Shown piece by piece: positions 24,780 through 34,481 of a DNA stretch of 64,000 bases; position 1 is the first letter of the stretch, and every line of letters begins with the position of its first letter. This DNA is from Chitinophaga polysaccharea (GTDB lineage Bacteria; Bacteroidota; Bacteroidia; Chitinophagales; Chitinophagaceae), in contig NZ_CABFVU010000005.1 in assembly GCF_902150045.1 (NCBI RefSeq), positions 310,001 through 374,000 on the forward strand, given 5' to 3'. The notes beneath the pieces were generated by a model that saw only the letters and a program-made list of their open reading frames with translations, ran no database searches and had not been told where the DNA came from. Position numbers and translations under genes: made by a program.

Positions 24780-25473
24780 ATCTTTCGAAAGAAGAAATAT
24801 CAACATAATACTTCCTGAAATTATTCCTGTCCACGTATACATCTATCTTTTTATCCCGCTCAATATACGGGGTAGGGTCCGACCAGATAAAACCACTTTT
24901 AAAAGGATGCGTTATCCCGGTAAGCGGGTCTTTCCATTCACAGCGGATAAAAAAAGGATGGCGGCGGTTAACGGAAACATACCTGTTTACATCTACTGAA
25001 ATAAAACTGGCGGGTACCAGCTGTCCCGATTGTTTCAGTTGTTCCTGCCGCGAACGGCCCACCTTTCTCACAATATGATATCCCAAACCAATAAGGCCAA
25101 ATATCAATGCAAATGCACCGGTGATAAATGCGCCGAAATATTGTCGCCAGCCGGCTATTTTAGCATCATCAGGATCATTGGGGTTGTAGCAGATCTCCAC
25201 GTTGTCGCCAATGTTGTACCCTGCCGGGCTGGAAGATACATCGGAAATATAACGGTGCTTCACCCCGGCATTATCATTAAAGGTCACAACAGGGGAATAG
25301 GTAGTGGATTTGGATCCTCTTTTGGCGATCAGATCTACCACGGTGCCACTGGTTTTTACTGCGGAATCGTTGAACTTTTTTACGTTATAAAGAATAACAA
25401 GGGTGATGATGAGTGTAACAATGCCTACTCCCAGGAAAATGTTGAAAACTAAAGATACGGAACTGCGTTTCAT
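24778..25473 (-). CDS. DUF3592-domain membrane protein
   Basis: Protein of 231 residues with two membrane helices (about 10-30 and 112-135) and a periplasmic domain between them. The domain has the DUF3592 pattern: TSGTVVDLIAKRG, then TYSPVVTFNDNAG, then YNIGDNVEICYNPNDPDDAKI. Function is unknown. It stands alone, convergent with the SusCD operon and divergent from the FkbM gene at 25594. Confidence 0.8.
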   Translation of the reverse strand: MKRSSVSLVFNIFLGVGIVTLIITLVILYNVKKFNDSAVKTSGTVVDLIAKRGSKSTTYSPVVTFNDNAGVKHRYISDVSSSPAGYNIGDNVEICYNPNDPDDAKIAGWRQYFGAFITGAFALIFGLIGLGYHIVRKVGRSRQEQLKQSGQLVPASFISVDVNRYVSVNRRHPFFIRCEWKDPLTGITHPFKSGFIWSDPTPYIERDKKIDVYVDRNNFRKYYVDISSFER

Positions 25474-25593
25474 GTAAACAATGGGTTAAATAAGGGTGCA
25501 AGATACCAAAATAAAGAAATGAATAAAGTGAATAGACTGCACCTGCATAAATATCAGTATTTTTAATACCACGCATCAACCAAAATTTACACT

Positions 25594-26406
25594 ATGAATG
25601 CGCTCGGAAAGTCTGTAAAAAAAGTATACGTACTCTTATTTGCGCGAAGGGTCTTTTACCCTGTAAATCTCTTTTTATATAAGCTAAGCATGTTTGGGTT
25701 GGGTATCAGGAACCATGAGAACGACATCGTGTCCGGGGAAAAAGCATTCATCAGGTTTTTAAAAGCCCAAAGGAAGCTGGATACCGGTGTAATCCTTGAC
25801 ATCGGCGCTAATATGGGAAACTATTCCGTAATGCTGAGAAAGAACGGGATTACCCTACCGGTGTTTGCTTTTGAGCCGCATCCTGTAGCCTTCCGGAAGC
25901 TAAGCGCTGTGGCGGAAACATACAACTTTACCGCGGTGCCACTGGGCGCCGGGGAAGAAAGCAGTGCTGCCACTATCTACGATTACCAGGGCGATGGCGG
26001 CTCCGAACATGCCAGTATGTACAAGGGCGTTATTGAACATCTTCATAAGGGAAAAGCGGAAGAAGTACCTGTTGCGTTGATCAGCATCGATGAGTTTGTT
26101 GCGCAGCATCATATTCGGAAGATAGCGCTATTGAAGATAGACACAGAAGGCCATGAGCTGAGCGTACTGAAGGGAGCCAGGCAAACAATTGCCGGTGGGC
26201 TGGCGGAAGTGATCCAGGTAGAGTTCAACGAAATGAATATCATCTCCAGAACCTTTTTCAGGGATATTGTTGATATATTACCAGGCTACGATTTTTACCG
26301 GTTATTACCCGACGGGCTGAAAGCGTTGGGCGCCTATAACAGCACCAGCTATGAAATATTTTCATTCCAGAATATTGTGGCCATGAAACGCCCGCTTCAT
26401 CAGTAA
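25594..26406 (+). CDS. FkbM-family SAM-dependent methyltransferase
   Basis: Probable O-methyltransferase of 270 residues acting on sugars. It has the SAM motif VILDIGANMGNYSVML (about 67-82), the acidic motif FAFEPHPVAFRKL and the FkbM signature IALLKIDTEGHELSVLKGAR (about 175-194). It is the only plus-strand gene at the edge of the exopolysaccharide locus and overlaps the end of the convergent phosphotransferase gene by 7 bp. It may methylate the polysaccharide; no substrate is visible. Confidence 0.85.
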   Translation: MNALGKSVKKVYVLLFARRVFYPVNLFLYKLSMFGLGIRNHENDIVSGEKAFIRFLKAQRKLDTGVILDIGANMGNYSVMLRKNGITLPVFAFEPHPVAFRKLSAVAETYNFTAVPLGAGEESSAATIYDYQGDGGSEHASMYKGVIEHLHKGKAEEVPVALISIDEFVAQHHIRKIALLKIDTEGHELSVLKGARQTIAGGLAEVIQVEFNEMNIISRTFFRDIVDILPGYDFYRLLPDGLKALGAYNSTSYEIFSFQNIVAMKRPLHQ

Positions 26407-27803
26407 GCATTCTTATCCCCTTTGATCATATTCATCAAGGTCTGGAAAATGATCTGGCAATCGAGCCAGAAACTATAATTTTCAATATACCACAAATCAA
26501 AGTCGACACGTTTCTGCATCAGGCCCGAAGCCCTGGTTTCCCCCCTGTACCCGTTTACCTGCGCCCAGCCGGTAATGCCGGGCTTCACCACATGCCTCAG
26601 CATATAGTTTTGAATAGTATTCCTCGATTCCTGGTGCAACGCCATGGGATGGGGGCGGGGTCCTACCAGCGACATATCGCCTCTTAAAACGTTAAAGAAC
26701 TGGGGCAGCTCATCAAGATTGGTTTTACGCAGGAAGCGACCCACGGGTGTAATCCTGGCATCATGCTGCGTGGCTTGCAGGTATCGGCCGTTTGCATCTA
26801 CTGTATCGCTGTTCCTGGTCATAGAGCGGAACTTGTAGCAGGTGATCTTTTTGTTCTTCAGCCCCTGCCGGGTTTGTTTGAACAGTATAGGGCCGGGAGA
26901 CGATAATTTGATCAGGAGGGCAATGAGAGGGAACAGCCACCAGAATACGGTGAGGAAAAGTGCTATCGTAAAGCATAGTTCAAAAAGGCGCTTAAACCGT
27001 TGTTTTGCCGGGTCATCCAGCGGGGAGGTACGGATCGTTAACAGCGGGAAGTTGCCAAACAGGTTCATGCTGGCAGTAGAAGTACAGAAGCGGTAGCAGT
27101 CGGCAATGATCCTTACCCGTTTTGCTTCCTTCTCACTGGTGATGATGATCTTTTCCATTTCTGCGCCGGGCGTTTCCGGCAGGGCTACAATCACATCATC
27201 AATTTCATGATCTTCCAGTACCCGCTGAAGATCCGCTATTTTCCCCAGGTACTGCCCGTTGAGATAAGGATTGGTTTGCTCGTCCACAAAACCAACGCAC
27301 CGGTAACCAAAATGATCGTTGGATAAAATGGTTCTGTAGAAGTTCATCCCGGTATCGCCGGTGCCTACAATGAGTATGTTCTTTATGTTGTAACCGTTTG
27401 ACCTTAGCCTGAGCAGGGACTGCTTTACAAGGAATTTCATGATGATGATGCCTATAAAGGTCAGGGAAGCATTGAGCAGTGTAAATGTGCGGGGATAAGG
27501 ATAATACTTGAAACAATAGAAGAACAGGAAGGTGAAGAAACAGGCATGAAGTAAGGTTGTTTTGAGGATGGCAACAAATTCATAGGAGAACGACCTGGTT
27601 CTGAATTCATCGTATAAATGAAGCGACAGGCCGATGATGGTCCACGCGGTAATGCTTATCCCAAGCAATAAGCCGTTAAACGGAGAAAAGAATACATCTC
27701 CCAAACCGGAAATATACTGCCGGGTACACAAAAAGGCCAGTACCAGTACCAGGTAGTCGATCAACAATCTTAACAGGAAATTGATATGGTTGCCGGGTTT
27801 CAT
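26400..27803 (-). CDS. Polyprenyl glycosylphosphotransferase (WbaP/WcaJ type), initiating enzyme
   Basis: Transfers the first sugar-1-phosphate to undecaprenyl phosphate at the inner membrane and so starts the repeat unit. The 467-residue protein has four N-terminal membrane helices (1-110), a Rossmann-like middle domain (NILIVGTGDTGMNFYR, about 143-158), a fifth helix and the catalytic domain. That domain has SPGPILFKQTRQG, YKFRSM, NLDELPQFFNVLRGDMSLVG and GITGWAQVNGYRGET. It is the last minus-strand gene of the locus. Glucose-1-phosphate is the common donor in the family, but the sugar is not decided by sequence. Confidence 0.93.
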   Translation of the reverse strand: MKPGNHINFLLRLLIDYLVLVLAFLCTRQYISGLGDVFFSPFNGLLLGISITAWTIIGLSLHLYDEFRTRSFSYEFVAILKTTLLHACFFTFLFFYCFKYYPYPRTFTLLNASLTFIGIIIMKFLVKQSLLRLRSNGYNIKNILIVGTGDTGMNFYRTILSNDHFGYRCVGFVDEQTNPYLNGQYLGKIADLQRVLEDHEIDDVIVALPETPGAEMEKIIITSEKEAKRVRIIADCYRFCTSTASMNLFGNFPLLTIRTSPLDDPAKQRFKRLFELCFTIALFLTVFWWLFPLIALLIKLSSPGPILFKQTRQGLKNKKITCYKFRSMTRNSDTVDANGRYLQATQHDARITPVGRFLRKTNLDELPQFFNVLRGDMSLVGPRPHPMALHQESRNTIQNYMLRHVVKPGITGWAQVNGYRGETRASGLMQKRVDFDLWYIENYSFWLDCQIIFQTLMNMIKGDKNAY

Positions 27804-27841
27804 GATTTTGTGCTTGAAGGATGACGAATGTTTGTATCAGT

Positions 27842-29032
27842 TCAGATAGTATTAAATATTTGCAGGAATTTGTTTTCTATATGCTGTATGTCGAAAGTCC
27901 TTTCTGCGTATGCGCGGCCGTTGCGCCCCATTTCTTCCCGTAGCGCCGGATCAGTCACCAGTTTCTCAATTTGCCGGCAGAAGCCCTGCGGGTTATCAGG
28001 GGCAATACAATAGCCAGCTTTGTTATCCAGTACAATAGCGGCGCTCAGGTTATCCGGCGGCATGGCCAGTACGATGGGCTTTTCCGCGCACAGGTAAGTG
28101 AGCACCTTTGATGGTACTGAATAGGCGCCGGCATCCTGCTCCAGTATAGCCAGCAAAATGTCGGCGGCGCCAAGTACCTGGCTCATCTCCCGGAAGTCCT
28201 GGAAGGGCAGCAGCAGGAGGTTGTCCAGCTGCTGCTGTTCTTTTTCCTTTTGCAGGAAGTCGGCCCCCAAACCTTCAGAGATCACAATAAACACTACATC
28301 CTTATGTTGGCGGAAATACGCCGCGGCGGCGGAGAGCATGGACGGATTATGTTTTAACCCCAATGTGCCTGAATAAACGATACAGGTTTTATCGGCCACC
28401 TGGTGCCGGCTGGCCCATTCATTTTTCTTTTTTGCAGGCGTTATTTCCCCCAGTGGCGCCCAGTTGGGGATACAGGTTACCTGTTGTGGGCGGATCTTCC
28501 ATTTTTGAAAAAGATCATTAAAGCCGGGAGTGATGCTCACCACATGCGCGCTTTTTTTCAGTAAACCGGCTTCCAGTTTTTTGAAGTAGTGCCATAAGGG
28601 AAAACCGATGAAACCCAGCCTGCGGCGGGCGATCTGCCGGATGGCAATGGTATAGATATCCTGGCACCAGTACACAAATTTGATTCCCTTATTGATGCAG
28701 TATTGCTGTACATGCTGTTGTACAAACAATGGCGTAGTGCCGCTCAGCACCACATCAGGCCTGAATATTTCCAGCTGGCGTATAAGCTGGCGGGCGTAGT
28801 CAATTTCCTGTTCCCGTCTTTTTAAAAGAGAGTATTTATCAAATGCGCCTTTGATCATAATGGGCAGTATTGTTAAACTGGTTCCGGATACGGGCAGGTC
28901 TTCAAAGTTGCCCTTGGGCGATTGAAAGGAAACAGAGTAGGCATGCAATACTTCATGCCCGCTTTGTGCAAACTGCCGGCTTAACTGCAGGGTGAATGCG
29001 TGGCCGGAATGGTCGTTAACTACAATTCTCAT
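27842..29032 (-). CDS. GT4-family glycosyltransferase (WbuB-like)
   Basis: Cytoplasmic glycosyltransferase of 396 residues with a GT-B fold. The N-terminal half has the FRPDVVLSGTTPLFVQ segment; the C-terminal half has IVYSGTLGLKHNPSML, LGAADILLAILEQDAGAYSVPSKVLTYLCAEKPIV and the EKLVTDPALREEMGRNGRAYAE helix, as in WbuB-type enzymes. Donor and acceptor are unknown. Its first 17 bp overlap the preceding FkbM gene, as expected inside one operon. Confidence 0.88.
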   Translation of the reverse strand: MRIVVNDHSGHAFTLQLSRQFAQSGHEVLHAYSVSFQSPKGNFEDLPVSGTSLTILPIMIKGAFDKYSLLKRREQEIDYARQLIRQLEIFRPDVVLSGTTPLFVQQHVQQYCINKGIKFVYWCQDIYTIAIRQIARRRLGFIGFPLWHYFKKLEAGLLKKSAHVVSITPGFNDLFQKWKIRPQQVTCIPNWAPLGEITPAKKKNEWASRHQVADKTCIVYSGTLGLKHNPSMLSAAAAYFRQHKDVVFIVISEGLGADFLQKEKEQQQLDNLLLLPFQDFREMSQVLGAADILLAILEQDAGAYSVPSKVLTYLCAEKPIVLAMPPDNLSAAIVLDNKAGYCIAPDNPQGFCRQIEKLVTDPALREEMGRNGRAYAERTFDIQHIENKFLQIFNTI

Positions 29033-29768
29033 GGGTTTTTCTTTTATAAAGCAGGTCCATTTGCAGGATTTGTAATTTTTCTGATTGAAGAAATCCTACC
29101 GGGGCAATGAATTCAAATCCAAGCTCTTTTACAAAATGATGCATTTCATCAAACAATGGCTCGCCGTCGTACATCTGTACAAAAGAGGTTTCAAACAACA
29201 GGTAGTCGATCTGCCACAGGCTTTTGATGGCGCCTTTCAATACTTCTTTCTCAAATCCCTGTACATCCATTTTCAGCAGTACCGGCGGGATAAAAGTGAG
29301 CCGGTGCAGAAGGTCGTCCAGCCGCTGCACAGGCACCTCTATCTGGCGGGTGGTAGCTGTTTTGGGCAGCATGTTTTTTTGCAGAGCAGATACATTCAGC
29401 GCTGAGCTGGCGTGGGAGTAGGCATTGCTGTGAAATTCCAGCGTTCCGTTGCAATTGCCCAGGGCCATGTTATAGGTGCTGATATTGCTAAGTCTCCTCG
29501 TATTACGTTGCAGCAGGGCAAACACATGGGGAAGGGGCTCAAAGGAATGGATGCGCGCACGGGGGTAAAAGTGAGCGGCAGCCATGGCAAACTGGCCCTG
29601 GTTGGCGCCTGCATCTATGATAGCGCCCAACGTGGGAATATAATGCCGGCAGTTATGTAGTATCCGGGTGGAAGCTACGGAGGCGCCTTTTTCCAGCAGT
29701 GAGCCAAATCCCCTGCCGGAGCTGAGGAATACCTTTACGGTGTCTGCTATTTTGAAAATAATACTCAT
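29016..29768 (-). CDS. FkbM-family methyltransferase
   Basis: SAM-dependent methyltransferase of 250 residues. Motifs: AIIDAGANQGQFAMAA (SAM loop), RIHSFEPLPHVFALLQRN, and VLLKMDVQGFEKEVLKGAI as the FkbM signature. The ATG at 29768 forms an ATGA overlap with the stop of the upstream glycosyltransferase, so this start is chosen over one 24 bp earlier. It probably decorates a sugar of the exopolysaccharide. Confidence 0.87.
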   Translation of the reverse strand: MSIIFKIADTVKVFLSSGRGFGSLLEKGASVASTRILHNCRHYIPTLGAIIDAGANQGQFAMAAAHFYPRARIHSFEPLPHVFALLQRNTRRLSNISTYNMALGNCNGTLEFHSNAYSHASSALNVSALQKNMLPKTATTRQIEVPVQRLDDLLHRLTFIPPVLLKMDVQGFEKEVLKGAIKSLWQIDYLLFETSFVQMYDGEPLFDEMHHFVKELGFEFIAPVGFLQSEKLQILQMDLLYKRKTHENCS

Positions 29769-30865
29769 GTGGAGAATTTGAGGTTCCAGCAATCTTTGTA
29801 AAAACCAATTGTTTCCTGTACGCTTTTATCCCATGTAAATTGCTGCACCCGTTGCAGGCCCTGTTGAATCAGCTGCTGCCGGTAGTTTTCATTTTCGAGT
29901 GCGCTGATCTTTTCTGCAAATAATACGGGGTCGGCCGAATCGGCCATCAGGCCTGCATCGCCCACTACTTCAGGCATGGAGGTAGCGTCGGTGGTTACTA
30001 CCGGGCAACCGGCTTTCATGGCTTCTCCCGGCGGAAAGCCAAATCCCTCATACGCAGAAGTATAGAGCAAACAGAAAGCATGGTTGTATAAAACATTCAG
30101 ATCGGCCTGGCTGATGGCAGGAAAAATATGATAACGGCCGGCTATCTTTTCCTCCATCATATTCATTTCTTTTTTATTCCAGGGTTCTCCACCCACAGCT
30201 ACCAGGTGGCAGGAAGGGGAAAGCAGCTCCATTGTTTTTACGGCCATGAAAAAATTCTTATAATGCCTGCGCGCGCCAACATACAGGATGAATTTTTTCT
30301 GCAGATCCATGTGCAGCGAACAGCTTACCGGTTGTTGTTTGCTGATGGGGAAGAAGTTGCCGATACCATGATGGATCACTTTTACCTTTGCAGGATGAAT
30401 GTCCGGGAAGAAGTGCAGCAACTCTCTCCGGGTACTGTCTGAAATACAGATAATGCCATCGGCACGGCGGATGCTGTAGGCTTTTTGCAGGATGTTTGCC
30501 AGTCCGCGGGGGAACTTTGTAGCCAGTTTCCGCTCATGGGCAAAGTCGTGCACCGTAAGGATATTCAGGATATCTTTTTGTGGAGATACACGGAGGTAAC
30601 CTCCATGAAAAACAGCAGCAGGGGGCAGGGAATAACGGAGGGGCAGGTACCGCAGGTATTTGTGGGGGATCCAGCTTTCGCGGATACAGTTAAAGCGGTG
30701 GTAATCTATGTTCCGCTCAAAAATATTGTCTGATTGCGGTCTTGCGTTTAAGCAGCCAACAGACAGGCCGCTGTTGCTCATACCGCACAGCAGCTCATAC
30801 CAGTAGGCGGATACGCCACCGGCTTTCTGAATAGAGAACACAATATTGTCTAAAAATACCTGCAT
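29765..30865 (-). CDS. GT4-family glycosyltransferase
   Basis: Glycosyltransferase of 366 residues with GT-B fold. The acceptor half shows KAGGVSAYWYELL and ILTVHDFAHE; the donor half shows YVGARRHYKNFFMAVK, then LLYTSAYEGFGFPPGEAMKAGCPVV, with the EGFG...E motif that binds the nucleotide sugar. It belongs to the same group as mannosyl- and rhamnosyltransferases such as WbdC-like proteins, but the sugar is unknown. It starts 14 bp after the end of the FkbM-like gene at 30880. Confidence 0.9.
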   Translation of the reverse strand: MQVFLDNIVFSIQKAGGVSAYWYELLCGMSNSGLSVGCLNARPQSDNIFERNIDYHRFNCIRESWIPHKYLRYLPLRYSLPPAAVFHGGYLRVSPQKDILNILTVHDFAHERKLATKFPRGLANILQKAYSIRRADGIICISDSTRRELLHFFPDIHPAKVKVIHHGIGNFFPISKQQPVSCSLHMDLQKKFILYVGARRHYKNFFMAVKTMELLSPSCHLVAVGGEPWNKKEMNMMEEKIAGRYHIFPAISQADLNVLYNHAFCLLYTSAYEGFGFPPGEAMKAGCPVVTTDATSMPEVVGDAGLMADSADPVLFAEKISALENENYRQQLIQQGLQRVQQFTWDKSVQETIGFYKDCWNLKFST

Positions 30866-30879
30866 CTTTTATATTGCCG

Positions 30880-31500
30880 TTAGATCCACATGTGTAGCAT
30901 CACCGGGTTGCCGGAGATGTAATGAATTCCCTTTACCAGGTGATTGTATTCCGGCACCACGCCTTTTATCAATGCGATCAGCTGTTCGTAGTCCTGTCCT
31001 TCGTGATAAGTGGTGATCGCTATAATGATCACTTTGTTTTTATGACGGAAAAGCTCCCGCAGTGAGTCCACAAAAAGGGGTAAGGGCTCCAGCACAAAGA
31101 TGCGGCTAGCGGTATGCTGGTGTTTGAAGGCAAAGAATCCTTCGGCGCTGCCACAGTCTACCACCACGTCGCCGGGTGCAACGGCTGTTTGAGGGATCTC
31201 GTAGTAATGCCAGTGTTGCGGTCTTGCTTCCGCCATCACCATGGCAAAGCTGTACAGCGGGGCGGATGCGGGGTAAATAAATGTATCGTCATAACCCTTT
31301 ATCCGGTAATAACTGTATTTTTCATCCTTGTTTATCAGGGTAGCTCTTTCATTGGCTACCGCGTACATGCGCGGCGAAAACAGATGGTACCGCATTTCAT
31401 GCCAGGCCGTTCTCTTCCGTACCTTTTTGTTGAAAAGATAGTGGTATAACAAAGACGACCTGAATTTTAATCCCCAAAGGATACTATGTACTTTGTTCAT
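30880..31500 (-). CDS. Short FkbM/SAM-methyltransferase-like protein
   Basis: Protein of 206 residues. The motif VVVDCGSAEGFFAFKHQ (about 111-127) and RIFVLEPLPLFVDSLRELF resemble the SAM-binding core of FkbM enzymes. The second-half signature (K-I/M-D-x-E/Q-G) is absent, and the chain ends soon after, so it may be a shortened or inactive member. It overlaps the end of the polymerase gene by 17 bp and sits inside the operon. Confidence 0.6.
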   Translation of the reverse strand: MNKVHSILWGLKFRSSLLYHYLFNKKVRKRTAWHEMRYHLFSPRMYAVANERATLINKDEKYSYYRIKGYDDTFIYPASAPLYSFAMVMAEARPQHWHYYEIPQTAVAPGDVVVDCGSAEGFFAFKHQHTASRIFVLEPLPLFVDSLRELFRHKNKVIIIAITTYHEGQDYEQLIALIKGVVPEYNHLVKGIHYISGNPVMLHMWI

Positions 31501-32914
31501 CTCCCTTTTCGTTTACTGGTTCGTTATAATATGCACAGAGTAATGCCACTATAATCAGGAAAAGATCTATCTGGCTGAAAAAGAAACAAACCGCGACATA
31601 CGCCAGGTAGCTGCGCTGAAACGGCGGAACGTCCTGCCCTGTGCGGGTTAGTATCAGGAAGAAGAAGAACAGGGAAACCGCCCCGAATTCAGCCAGGATA
31701 AAGAACCAGCGCATATTCAGATTGCGGCCGCCAACGCCTTCTATACTACTTTGATAACTGAGCTGTCCGAAGAAATAATTGGGGGGGATAAAGGGGCTGT
31801 TGCCTGCACCGTAGCCGGATATCAGGAGATAGGGCTCATCCCGCAGAAAATCCACCACCGGCAGTTCCATATCCCTTTGCAGCGGAATGCCGAGAATGAT
31901 ATTGCTCTTGCCCCAGATTTCCTCGTTGTCGTAGCGGTAGGCGGATCTTTCAAAAAGCAGCTGGTATACCGGTTGATGACGGTTCTCCATATAATGTTTC
32001 AGGAAATATTCCTTGGATGCAGCCACTCCCAGGAAAATGCCAATGATCATCCCCAGGGTGGCTGTTATCTTCCATCTTACCGGCACAGGTCCCGGTAAGC
32101 ATAAAAACAGGAGACCACCAGCCAGGATATTGATCCAGAATGTTTGGGACGAAGTGAGTATGCCCGCCACTATCATCACCGCCGTAGCCTTGTAATTCCG
32201 GTCTCTCATAAAGAAAGGGATCGCAAGGGAGAGAAAGGCGCCAAACATTTTAGGTTCCCCGAATAATGCCTGTACCCGTAATCCCAGCGGACCGTTGATC
32301 TCCTTCATCAGGTAACGGCTTTGCAACCCGAGTAATTCACTCAGCTCCAAATTGTGGAAAATGAGCTGTACAGCTACCTGGATGGAGGCAATCACACAGG
32401 ATATGACCGCAATTTTTTTTATGCTCAGGGCGAATTGTTCAAAGGAAAGCTGCTTTCGTTCCTGTACTATCTTGGCGCCGATAGCAAACAGGGGAAGGTA
32501 GGTTTTCAGGTAAAAGTACAGGGGCTTTGTATAGAACACAAACAGCTTACCGCCGGGATAATTGAAAGGATCTTTGTAAAGCTGCGTGATCAGGAATACC
32601 GCGATACTTGAAAGCAGCGGCAACAGCAGCAGGAAAAGATATTCCTTCCGGATATACTGCCGGCCGGTAAACAATTGATGGGCCTGTTCAAAAAAGATGA
32701 ACATACCTACGAAAAATGTAGCGGTAAAAGTTGGCCCGATAGTTAGCAAGGTATAGGCTTCCGATGCAAAGGCGTACAACAGCATGTCTATAATGCTGAT
32801 CCGCCTGTTGTAATACAGGTACAGCAATATGGCCGCAATGATCAGGGGCATGCTTTCCCTGAAACATTCCACGAATAGATTACTGCTTTGAAGACTGCTG
32901 TTTACGGTTTCCAT
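31484..32914 (-). CDS. Wzy-like polysaccharide polymerase / O-antigen ligase-like membrane protein
   Basis: Integral membrane protein of 476 residues with about eleven hydrophobic helices and one large periplasmic loop (about 300-395, from KEYFLKHYMENRHQ to GVGGRNLNMRWFF). This is the usual Wzy topology: repeat units flipped by Wzx would be joined here. Sequence signatures in this family are weak, so the call rests on topology and on its place between glycosyltransferases and a flippase gene. Confidence 0.7.
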   Translation of the reverse strand: METVNSSLQSSNLFVECFRESMPLIIAAILLYLYYNRRISIIDMLLYAFASEAYTLLTIGPTFTATFFVGMFIFFEQAHQLFTGRQYIRKEYLFLLLLPLLSSIAVFLITQLYKDPFNYPGGKLFVFYTKPLYFYLKTYLPLFAIGAKIVQERKQLSFEQFALSIKKIAVISCVIASIQVAVQLIFHNLELSELLGLQSRYLMKEINGPLGLRVQALFGEPKMFGAFLSLAIPFFMRDRNYKATAVMIVAGILTSSQTFWINILAGGLLFLCLPGPVPVRWKITATLGMIIGIFLGVAASKEYFLKHYMENRHQPVYQLLFERSAYRYDNEEIWGKSNIILGIPLQRDMELPVVDFLRDEPYLLISGYGAGNSPFIPPNYFFGQLSYQSSIEGVGGRNLNMRWFFILAEFGAVSLFFFFLILTRTGQDVPPFQRSYLAYVAVCFFFSQIDLFLIIVALLCAYYNEPVNEKGDEQST

Positions 32915-32927
32915 ATTATTTTACGGG

Positions 32928-33836
32928 TCAGGAAATGCGTTTGTACATGTTGTATAGAAACGTATTGTTTTTTACTATTTTTTTTATCCTGAGATATAAC
33001 CTGCCGGGGTTATACAAGGTGTTGATGGTATACCTGTCTGCTTCTTCGTTGATATGGTGACTGCCGGGATGAGTGATGTCCGTTATAGCGCCATACCGGA
33101 TACTTTTAAACCAGCGGGGAACCACACGGGTATGGGTGGCATCTTTGCCATAGCCAATGTTTTCAACAAGACTTATATTAGGCGTGATCACCCATCCCTT
33201 ATTGAACCACACGGTCATAAACCATTGAATATCCCAGGTGTCCACCCGTTTGTCGTAAATAGCCTGCAGCTCCGATTGCAGGAAGGTATTGAGCCCTTCC
33301 CGGGATGCGTGTTTATATCGTTGAAGGGTAAAGTCATAATACTGCCAGGCACGCCGCCAGGTGGCCCATCCCCATATATGCGCATAACGGGAAAAATAAT
33401 AGGAAGCGTTTCCCCGCCGGATGCCCGATTGGTAATTACCGCCGTTGATATGCATAATGGTTTCATTCATGCGGTATTGCGTTAACATCTCAGTACAAAA
33501 AGAAAAAAAAGTGGGGTCCGGTACACAGTCATCTTCCAGTATAATCCCTTCTTCCACATGGCTGAAGAACCAGTCGATCGCCGAGCTTACGACTTTACCG
33601 CAGCCCAGGTTATGGGTGCGGAACAGGGTAGTTACTTTACAGGGCCAGTCGATACCATTGAGTATGGCTGTGCGGGTGGCCTCGCACAACTCCGCTTCCC
33701 CGGGTTTGCCGGCCCGCGGCCCGTCGGCGGCAATGAACAGCTGTTCCGGCTGTTGCAACCGGATTTGCCCGAATACCTGCAATGCCTGTCCGGGACGGTT
33801 AAATACCAGGAATAAGACCGGCGTGTGTAACATCAT
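32928..33836 (-). CDS. GT-A-fold glycosyltransferase (HlpA-like)
   Basis: Nucleotide-diphospho-sugar transferase of 302 residues. The N-terminus PVLFLVFNRPGQALQVFGQI and the motif GIILEDDCVPDPTFFSF (DxD-like metal site, about 94-110) mark the GT-A fold. YFSRYAHIWGWATWRRAWQYYD is a further family feature. It overlaps the stop of the upstream methyltransferase by 4 bp (ATGA). It adds a sugar to the lipid-linked repeat unit; specificity is unknown. Confidence 0.82.
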   Translation of the reverse strand: MMLHTPVLFLVFNRPGQALQVFGQIRLQQPEQLFIAADGPRAGKPGEAELCEATRTAILNGIDWPCKVTTLFRTHNLGCGKVVSSAIDWFFSHVEEGIILEDDCVPDPTFFSFCTEMLTQYRMNETIMHINGGNYQSGIRRGNASYYFSRYAHIWGWATWRRAWQYYDFTLQRYKHASREGLNTFLQSELQAIYDKRVDTWDIQWFMTVWFNKGWVITPNISLVENIGYGKDATHTRVVPRWFKSIRYGAITDITHPGSHHINEEADRYTINTLYNPGRLYLRIKKIVKNNTFLYNMYKRIS

Positions 33837-34480
33837 TTAGTTGCCTCCAATGCAACGGCGTTATTAAATCTTATTTCTTCTTCCACCAGTTTGAACATGC
33901 TGTCGGGGCTGTCGTTGAATGCACAGTGTCTTATGTTCTTAAACCCCGCGGCGGCCAGCTGGTGCGATAAGGAAAGGTGATCCCACATATACAGGTGCTC
34001 CCGGTTGCCCAGTGCCAGCTGGATCAGCTGTTTGAATCCCCGCACCCTTTCTTCCTTTCCAAGCAGGGTTTCTTCCATGAACCCCGTATTGGCTTTAGGA
34101 TCATTCTCCGAAAGCTGTGCAATATATCTCCTGGCGGCGCCGGCCAGGTCGGGCACTACGCACCTGAAGTAACCGCCGGGCTTCAGGATATGAAAGGTAT
34201 TCCTGATAGCAAGGAGGCAGTCGTTATAAGCCAGGTGCTCCAGTACATGCGAACAATAAATGCCATCGCATGAACTCTCTTTTATCCCCGGAAGCCCCTT
34301 TAATATATCGCCTTTCAATACGTCGGGATGGAAAGTAACATGCATGGCCGGCTTCAGCAGTTTCCCTATCAGGGGAACCCGCTGAAGCCTCAGCGTAGGC
34401 GAGGAATCATAGTTTTTCCAGCCGGCAGGTGCTGAAAAAGGCCCACAACCATATTGTACATATAACTTGCTTCCAGGCAT
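33833..34480 (-). CDS. Class I SAM-dependent methyltransferase
   Basis: Protein of 215 residues. The glycine-rich start is unusual for the fold (LYVQYGCGPFSAPAGWKNYDSSP). The later YCSHVLEHLAYNDCLLAIRNTFHILKPGGYFRCVVPDL is the standard post-I/motif III region of class I methyltransferases. It lies one base after the FkbM gene at 34482 and overlaps the glycosyltransferase gene, so it is within the operon. Substrate is probably a sugar. Confidence 0.82.
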   Translation of the reverse strand: MPGSKLYVQYGCGPFSAPAGWKNYDSSPTLRLQRVPLIGKLLKPAMHVTFHPDVLKGDILKGLPGIKESSCDGIYCSHVLEHLAYNDCLLAIRNTFHILKPGGYFRCVVPDLAGAARRYIAQLSENDPKANTGFMEETLLGKEERVRGFKQLIQLALGNREHLYMWDHLSLSHQLAAAGFKNIRHCAFNDSPDSMFKLVEEEIRFNNAVALEATK

Positions 34481-34481
34481 T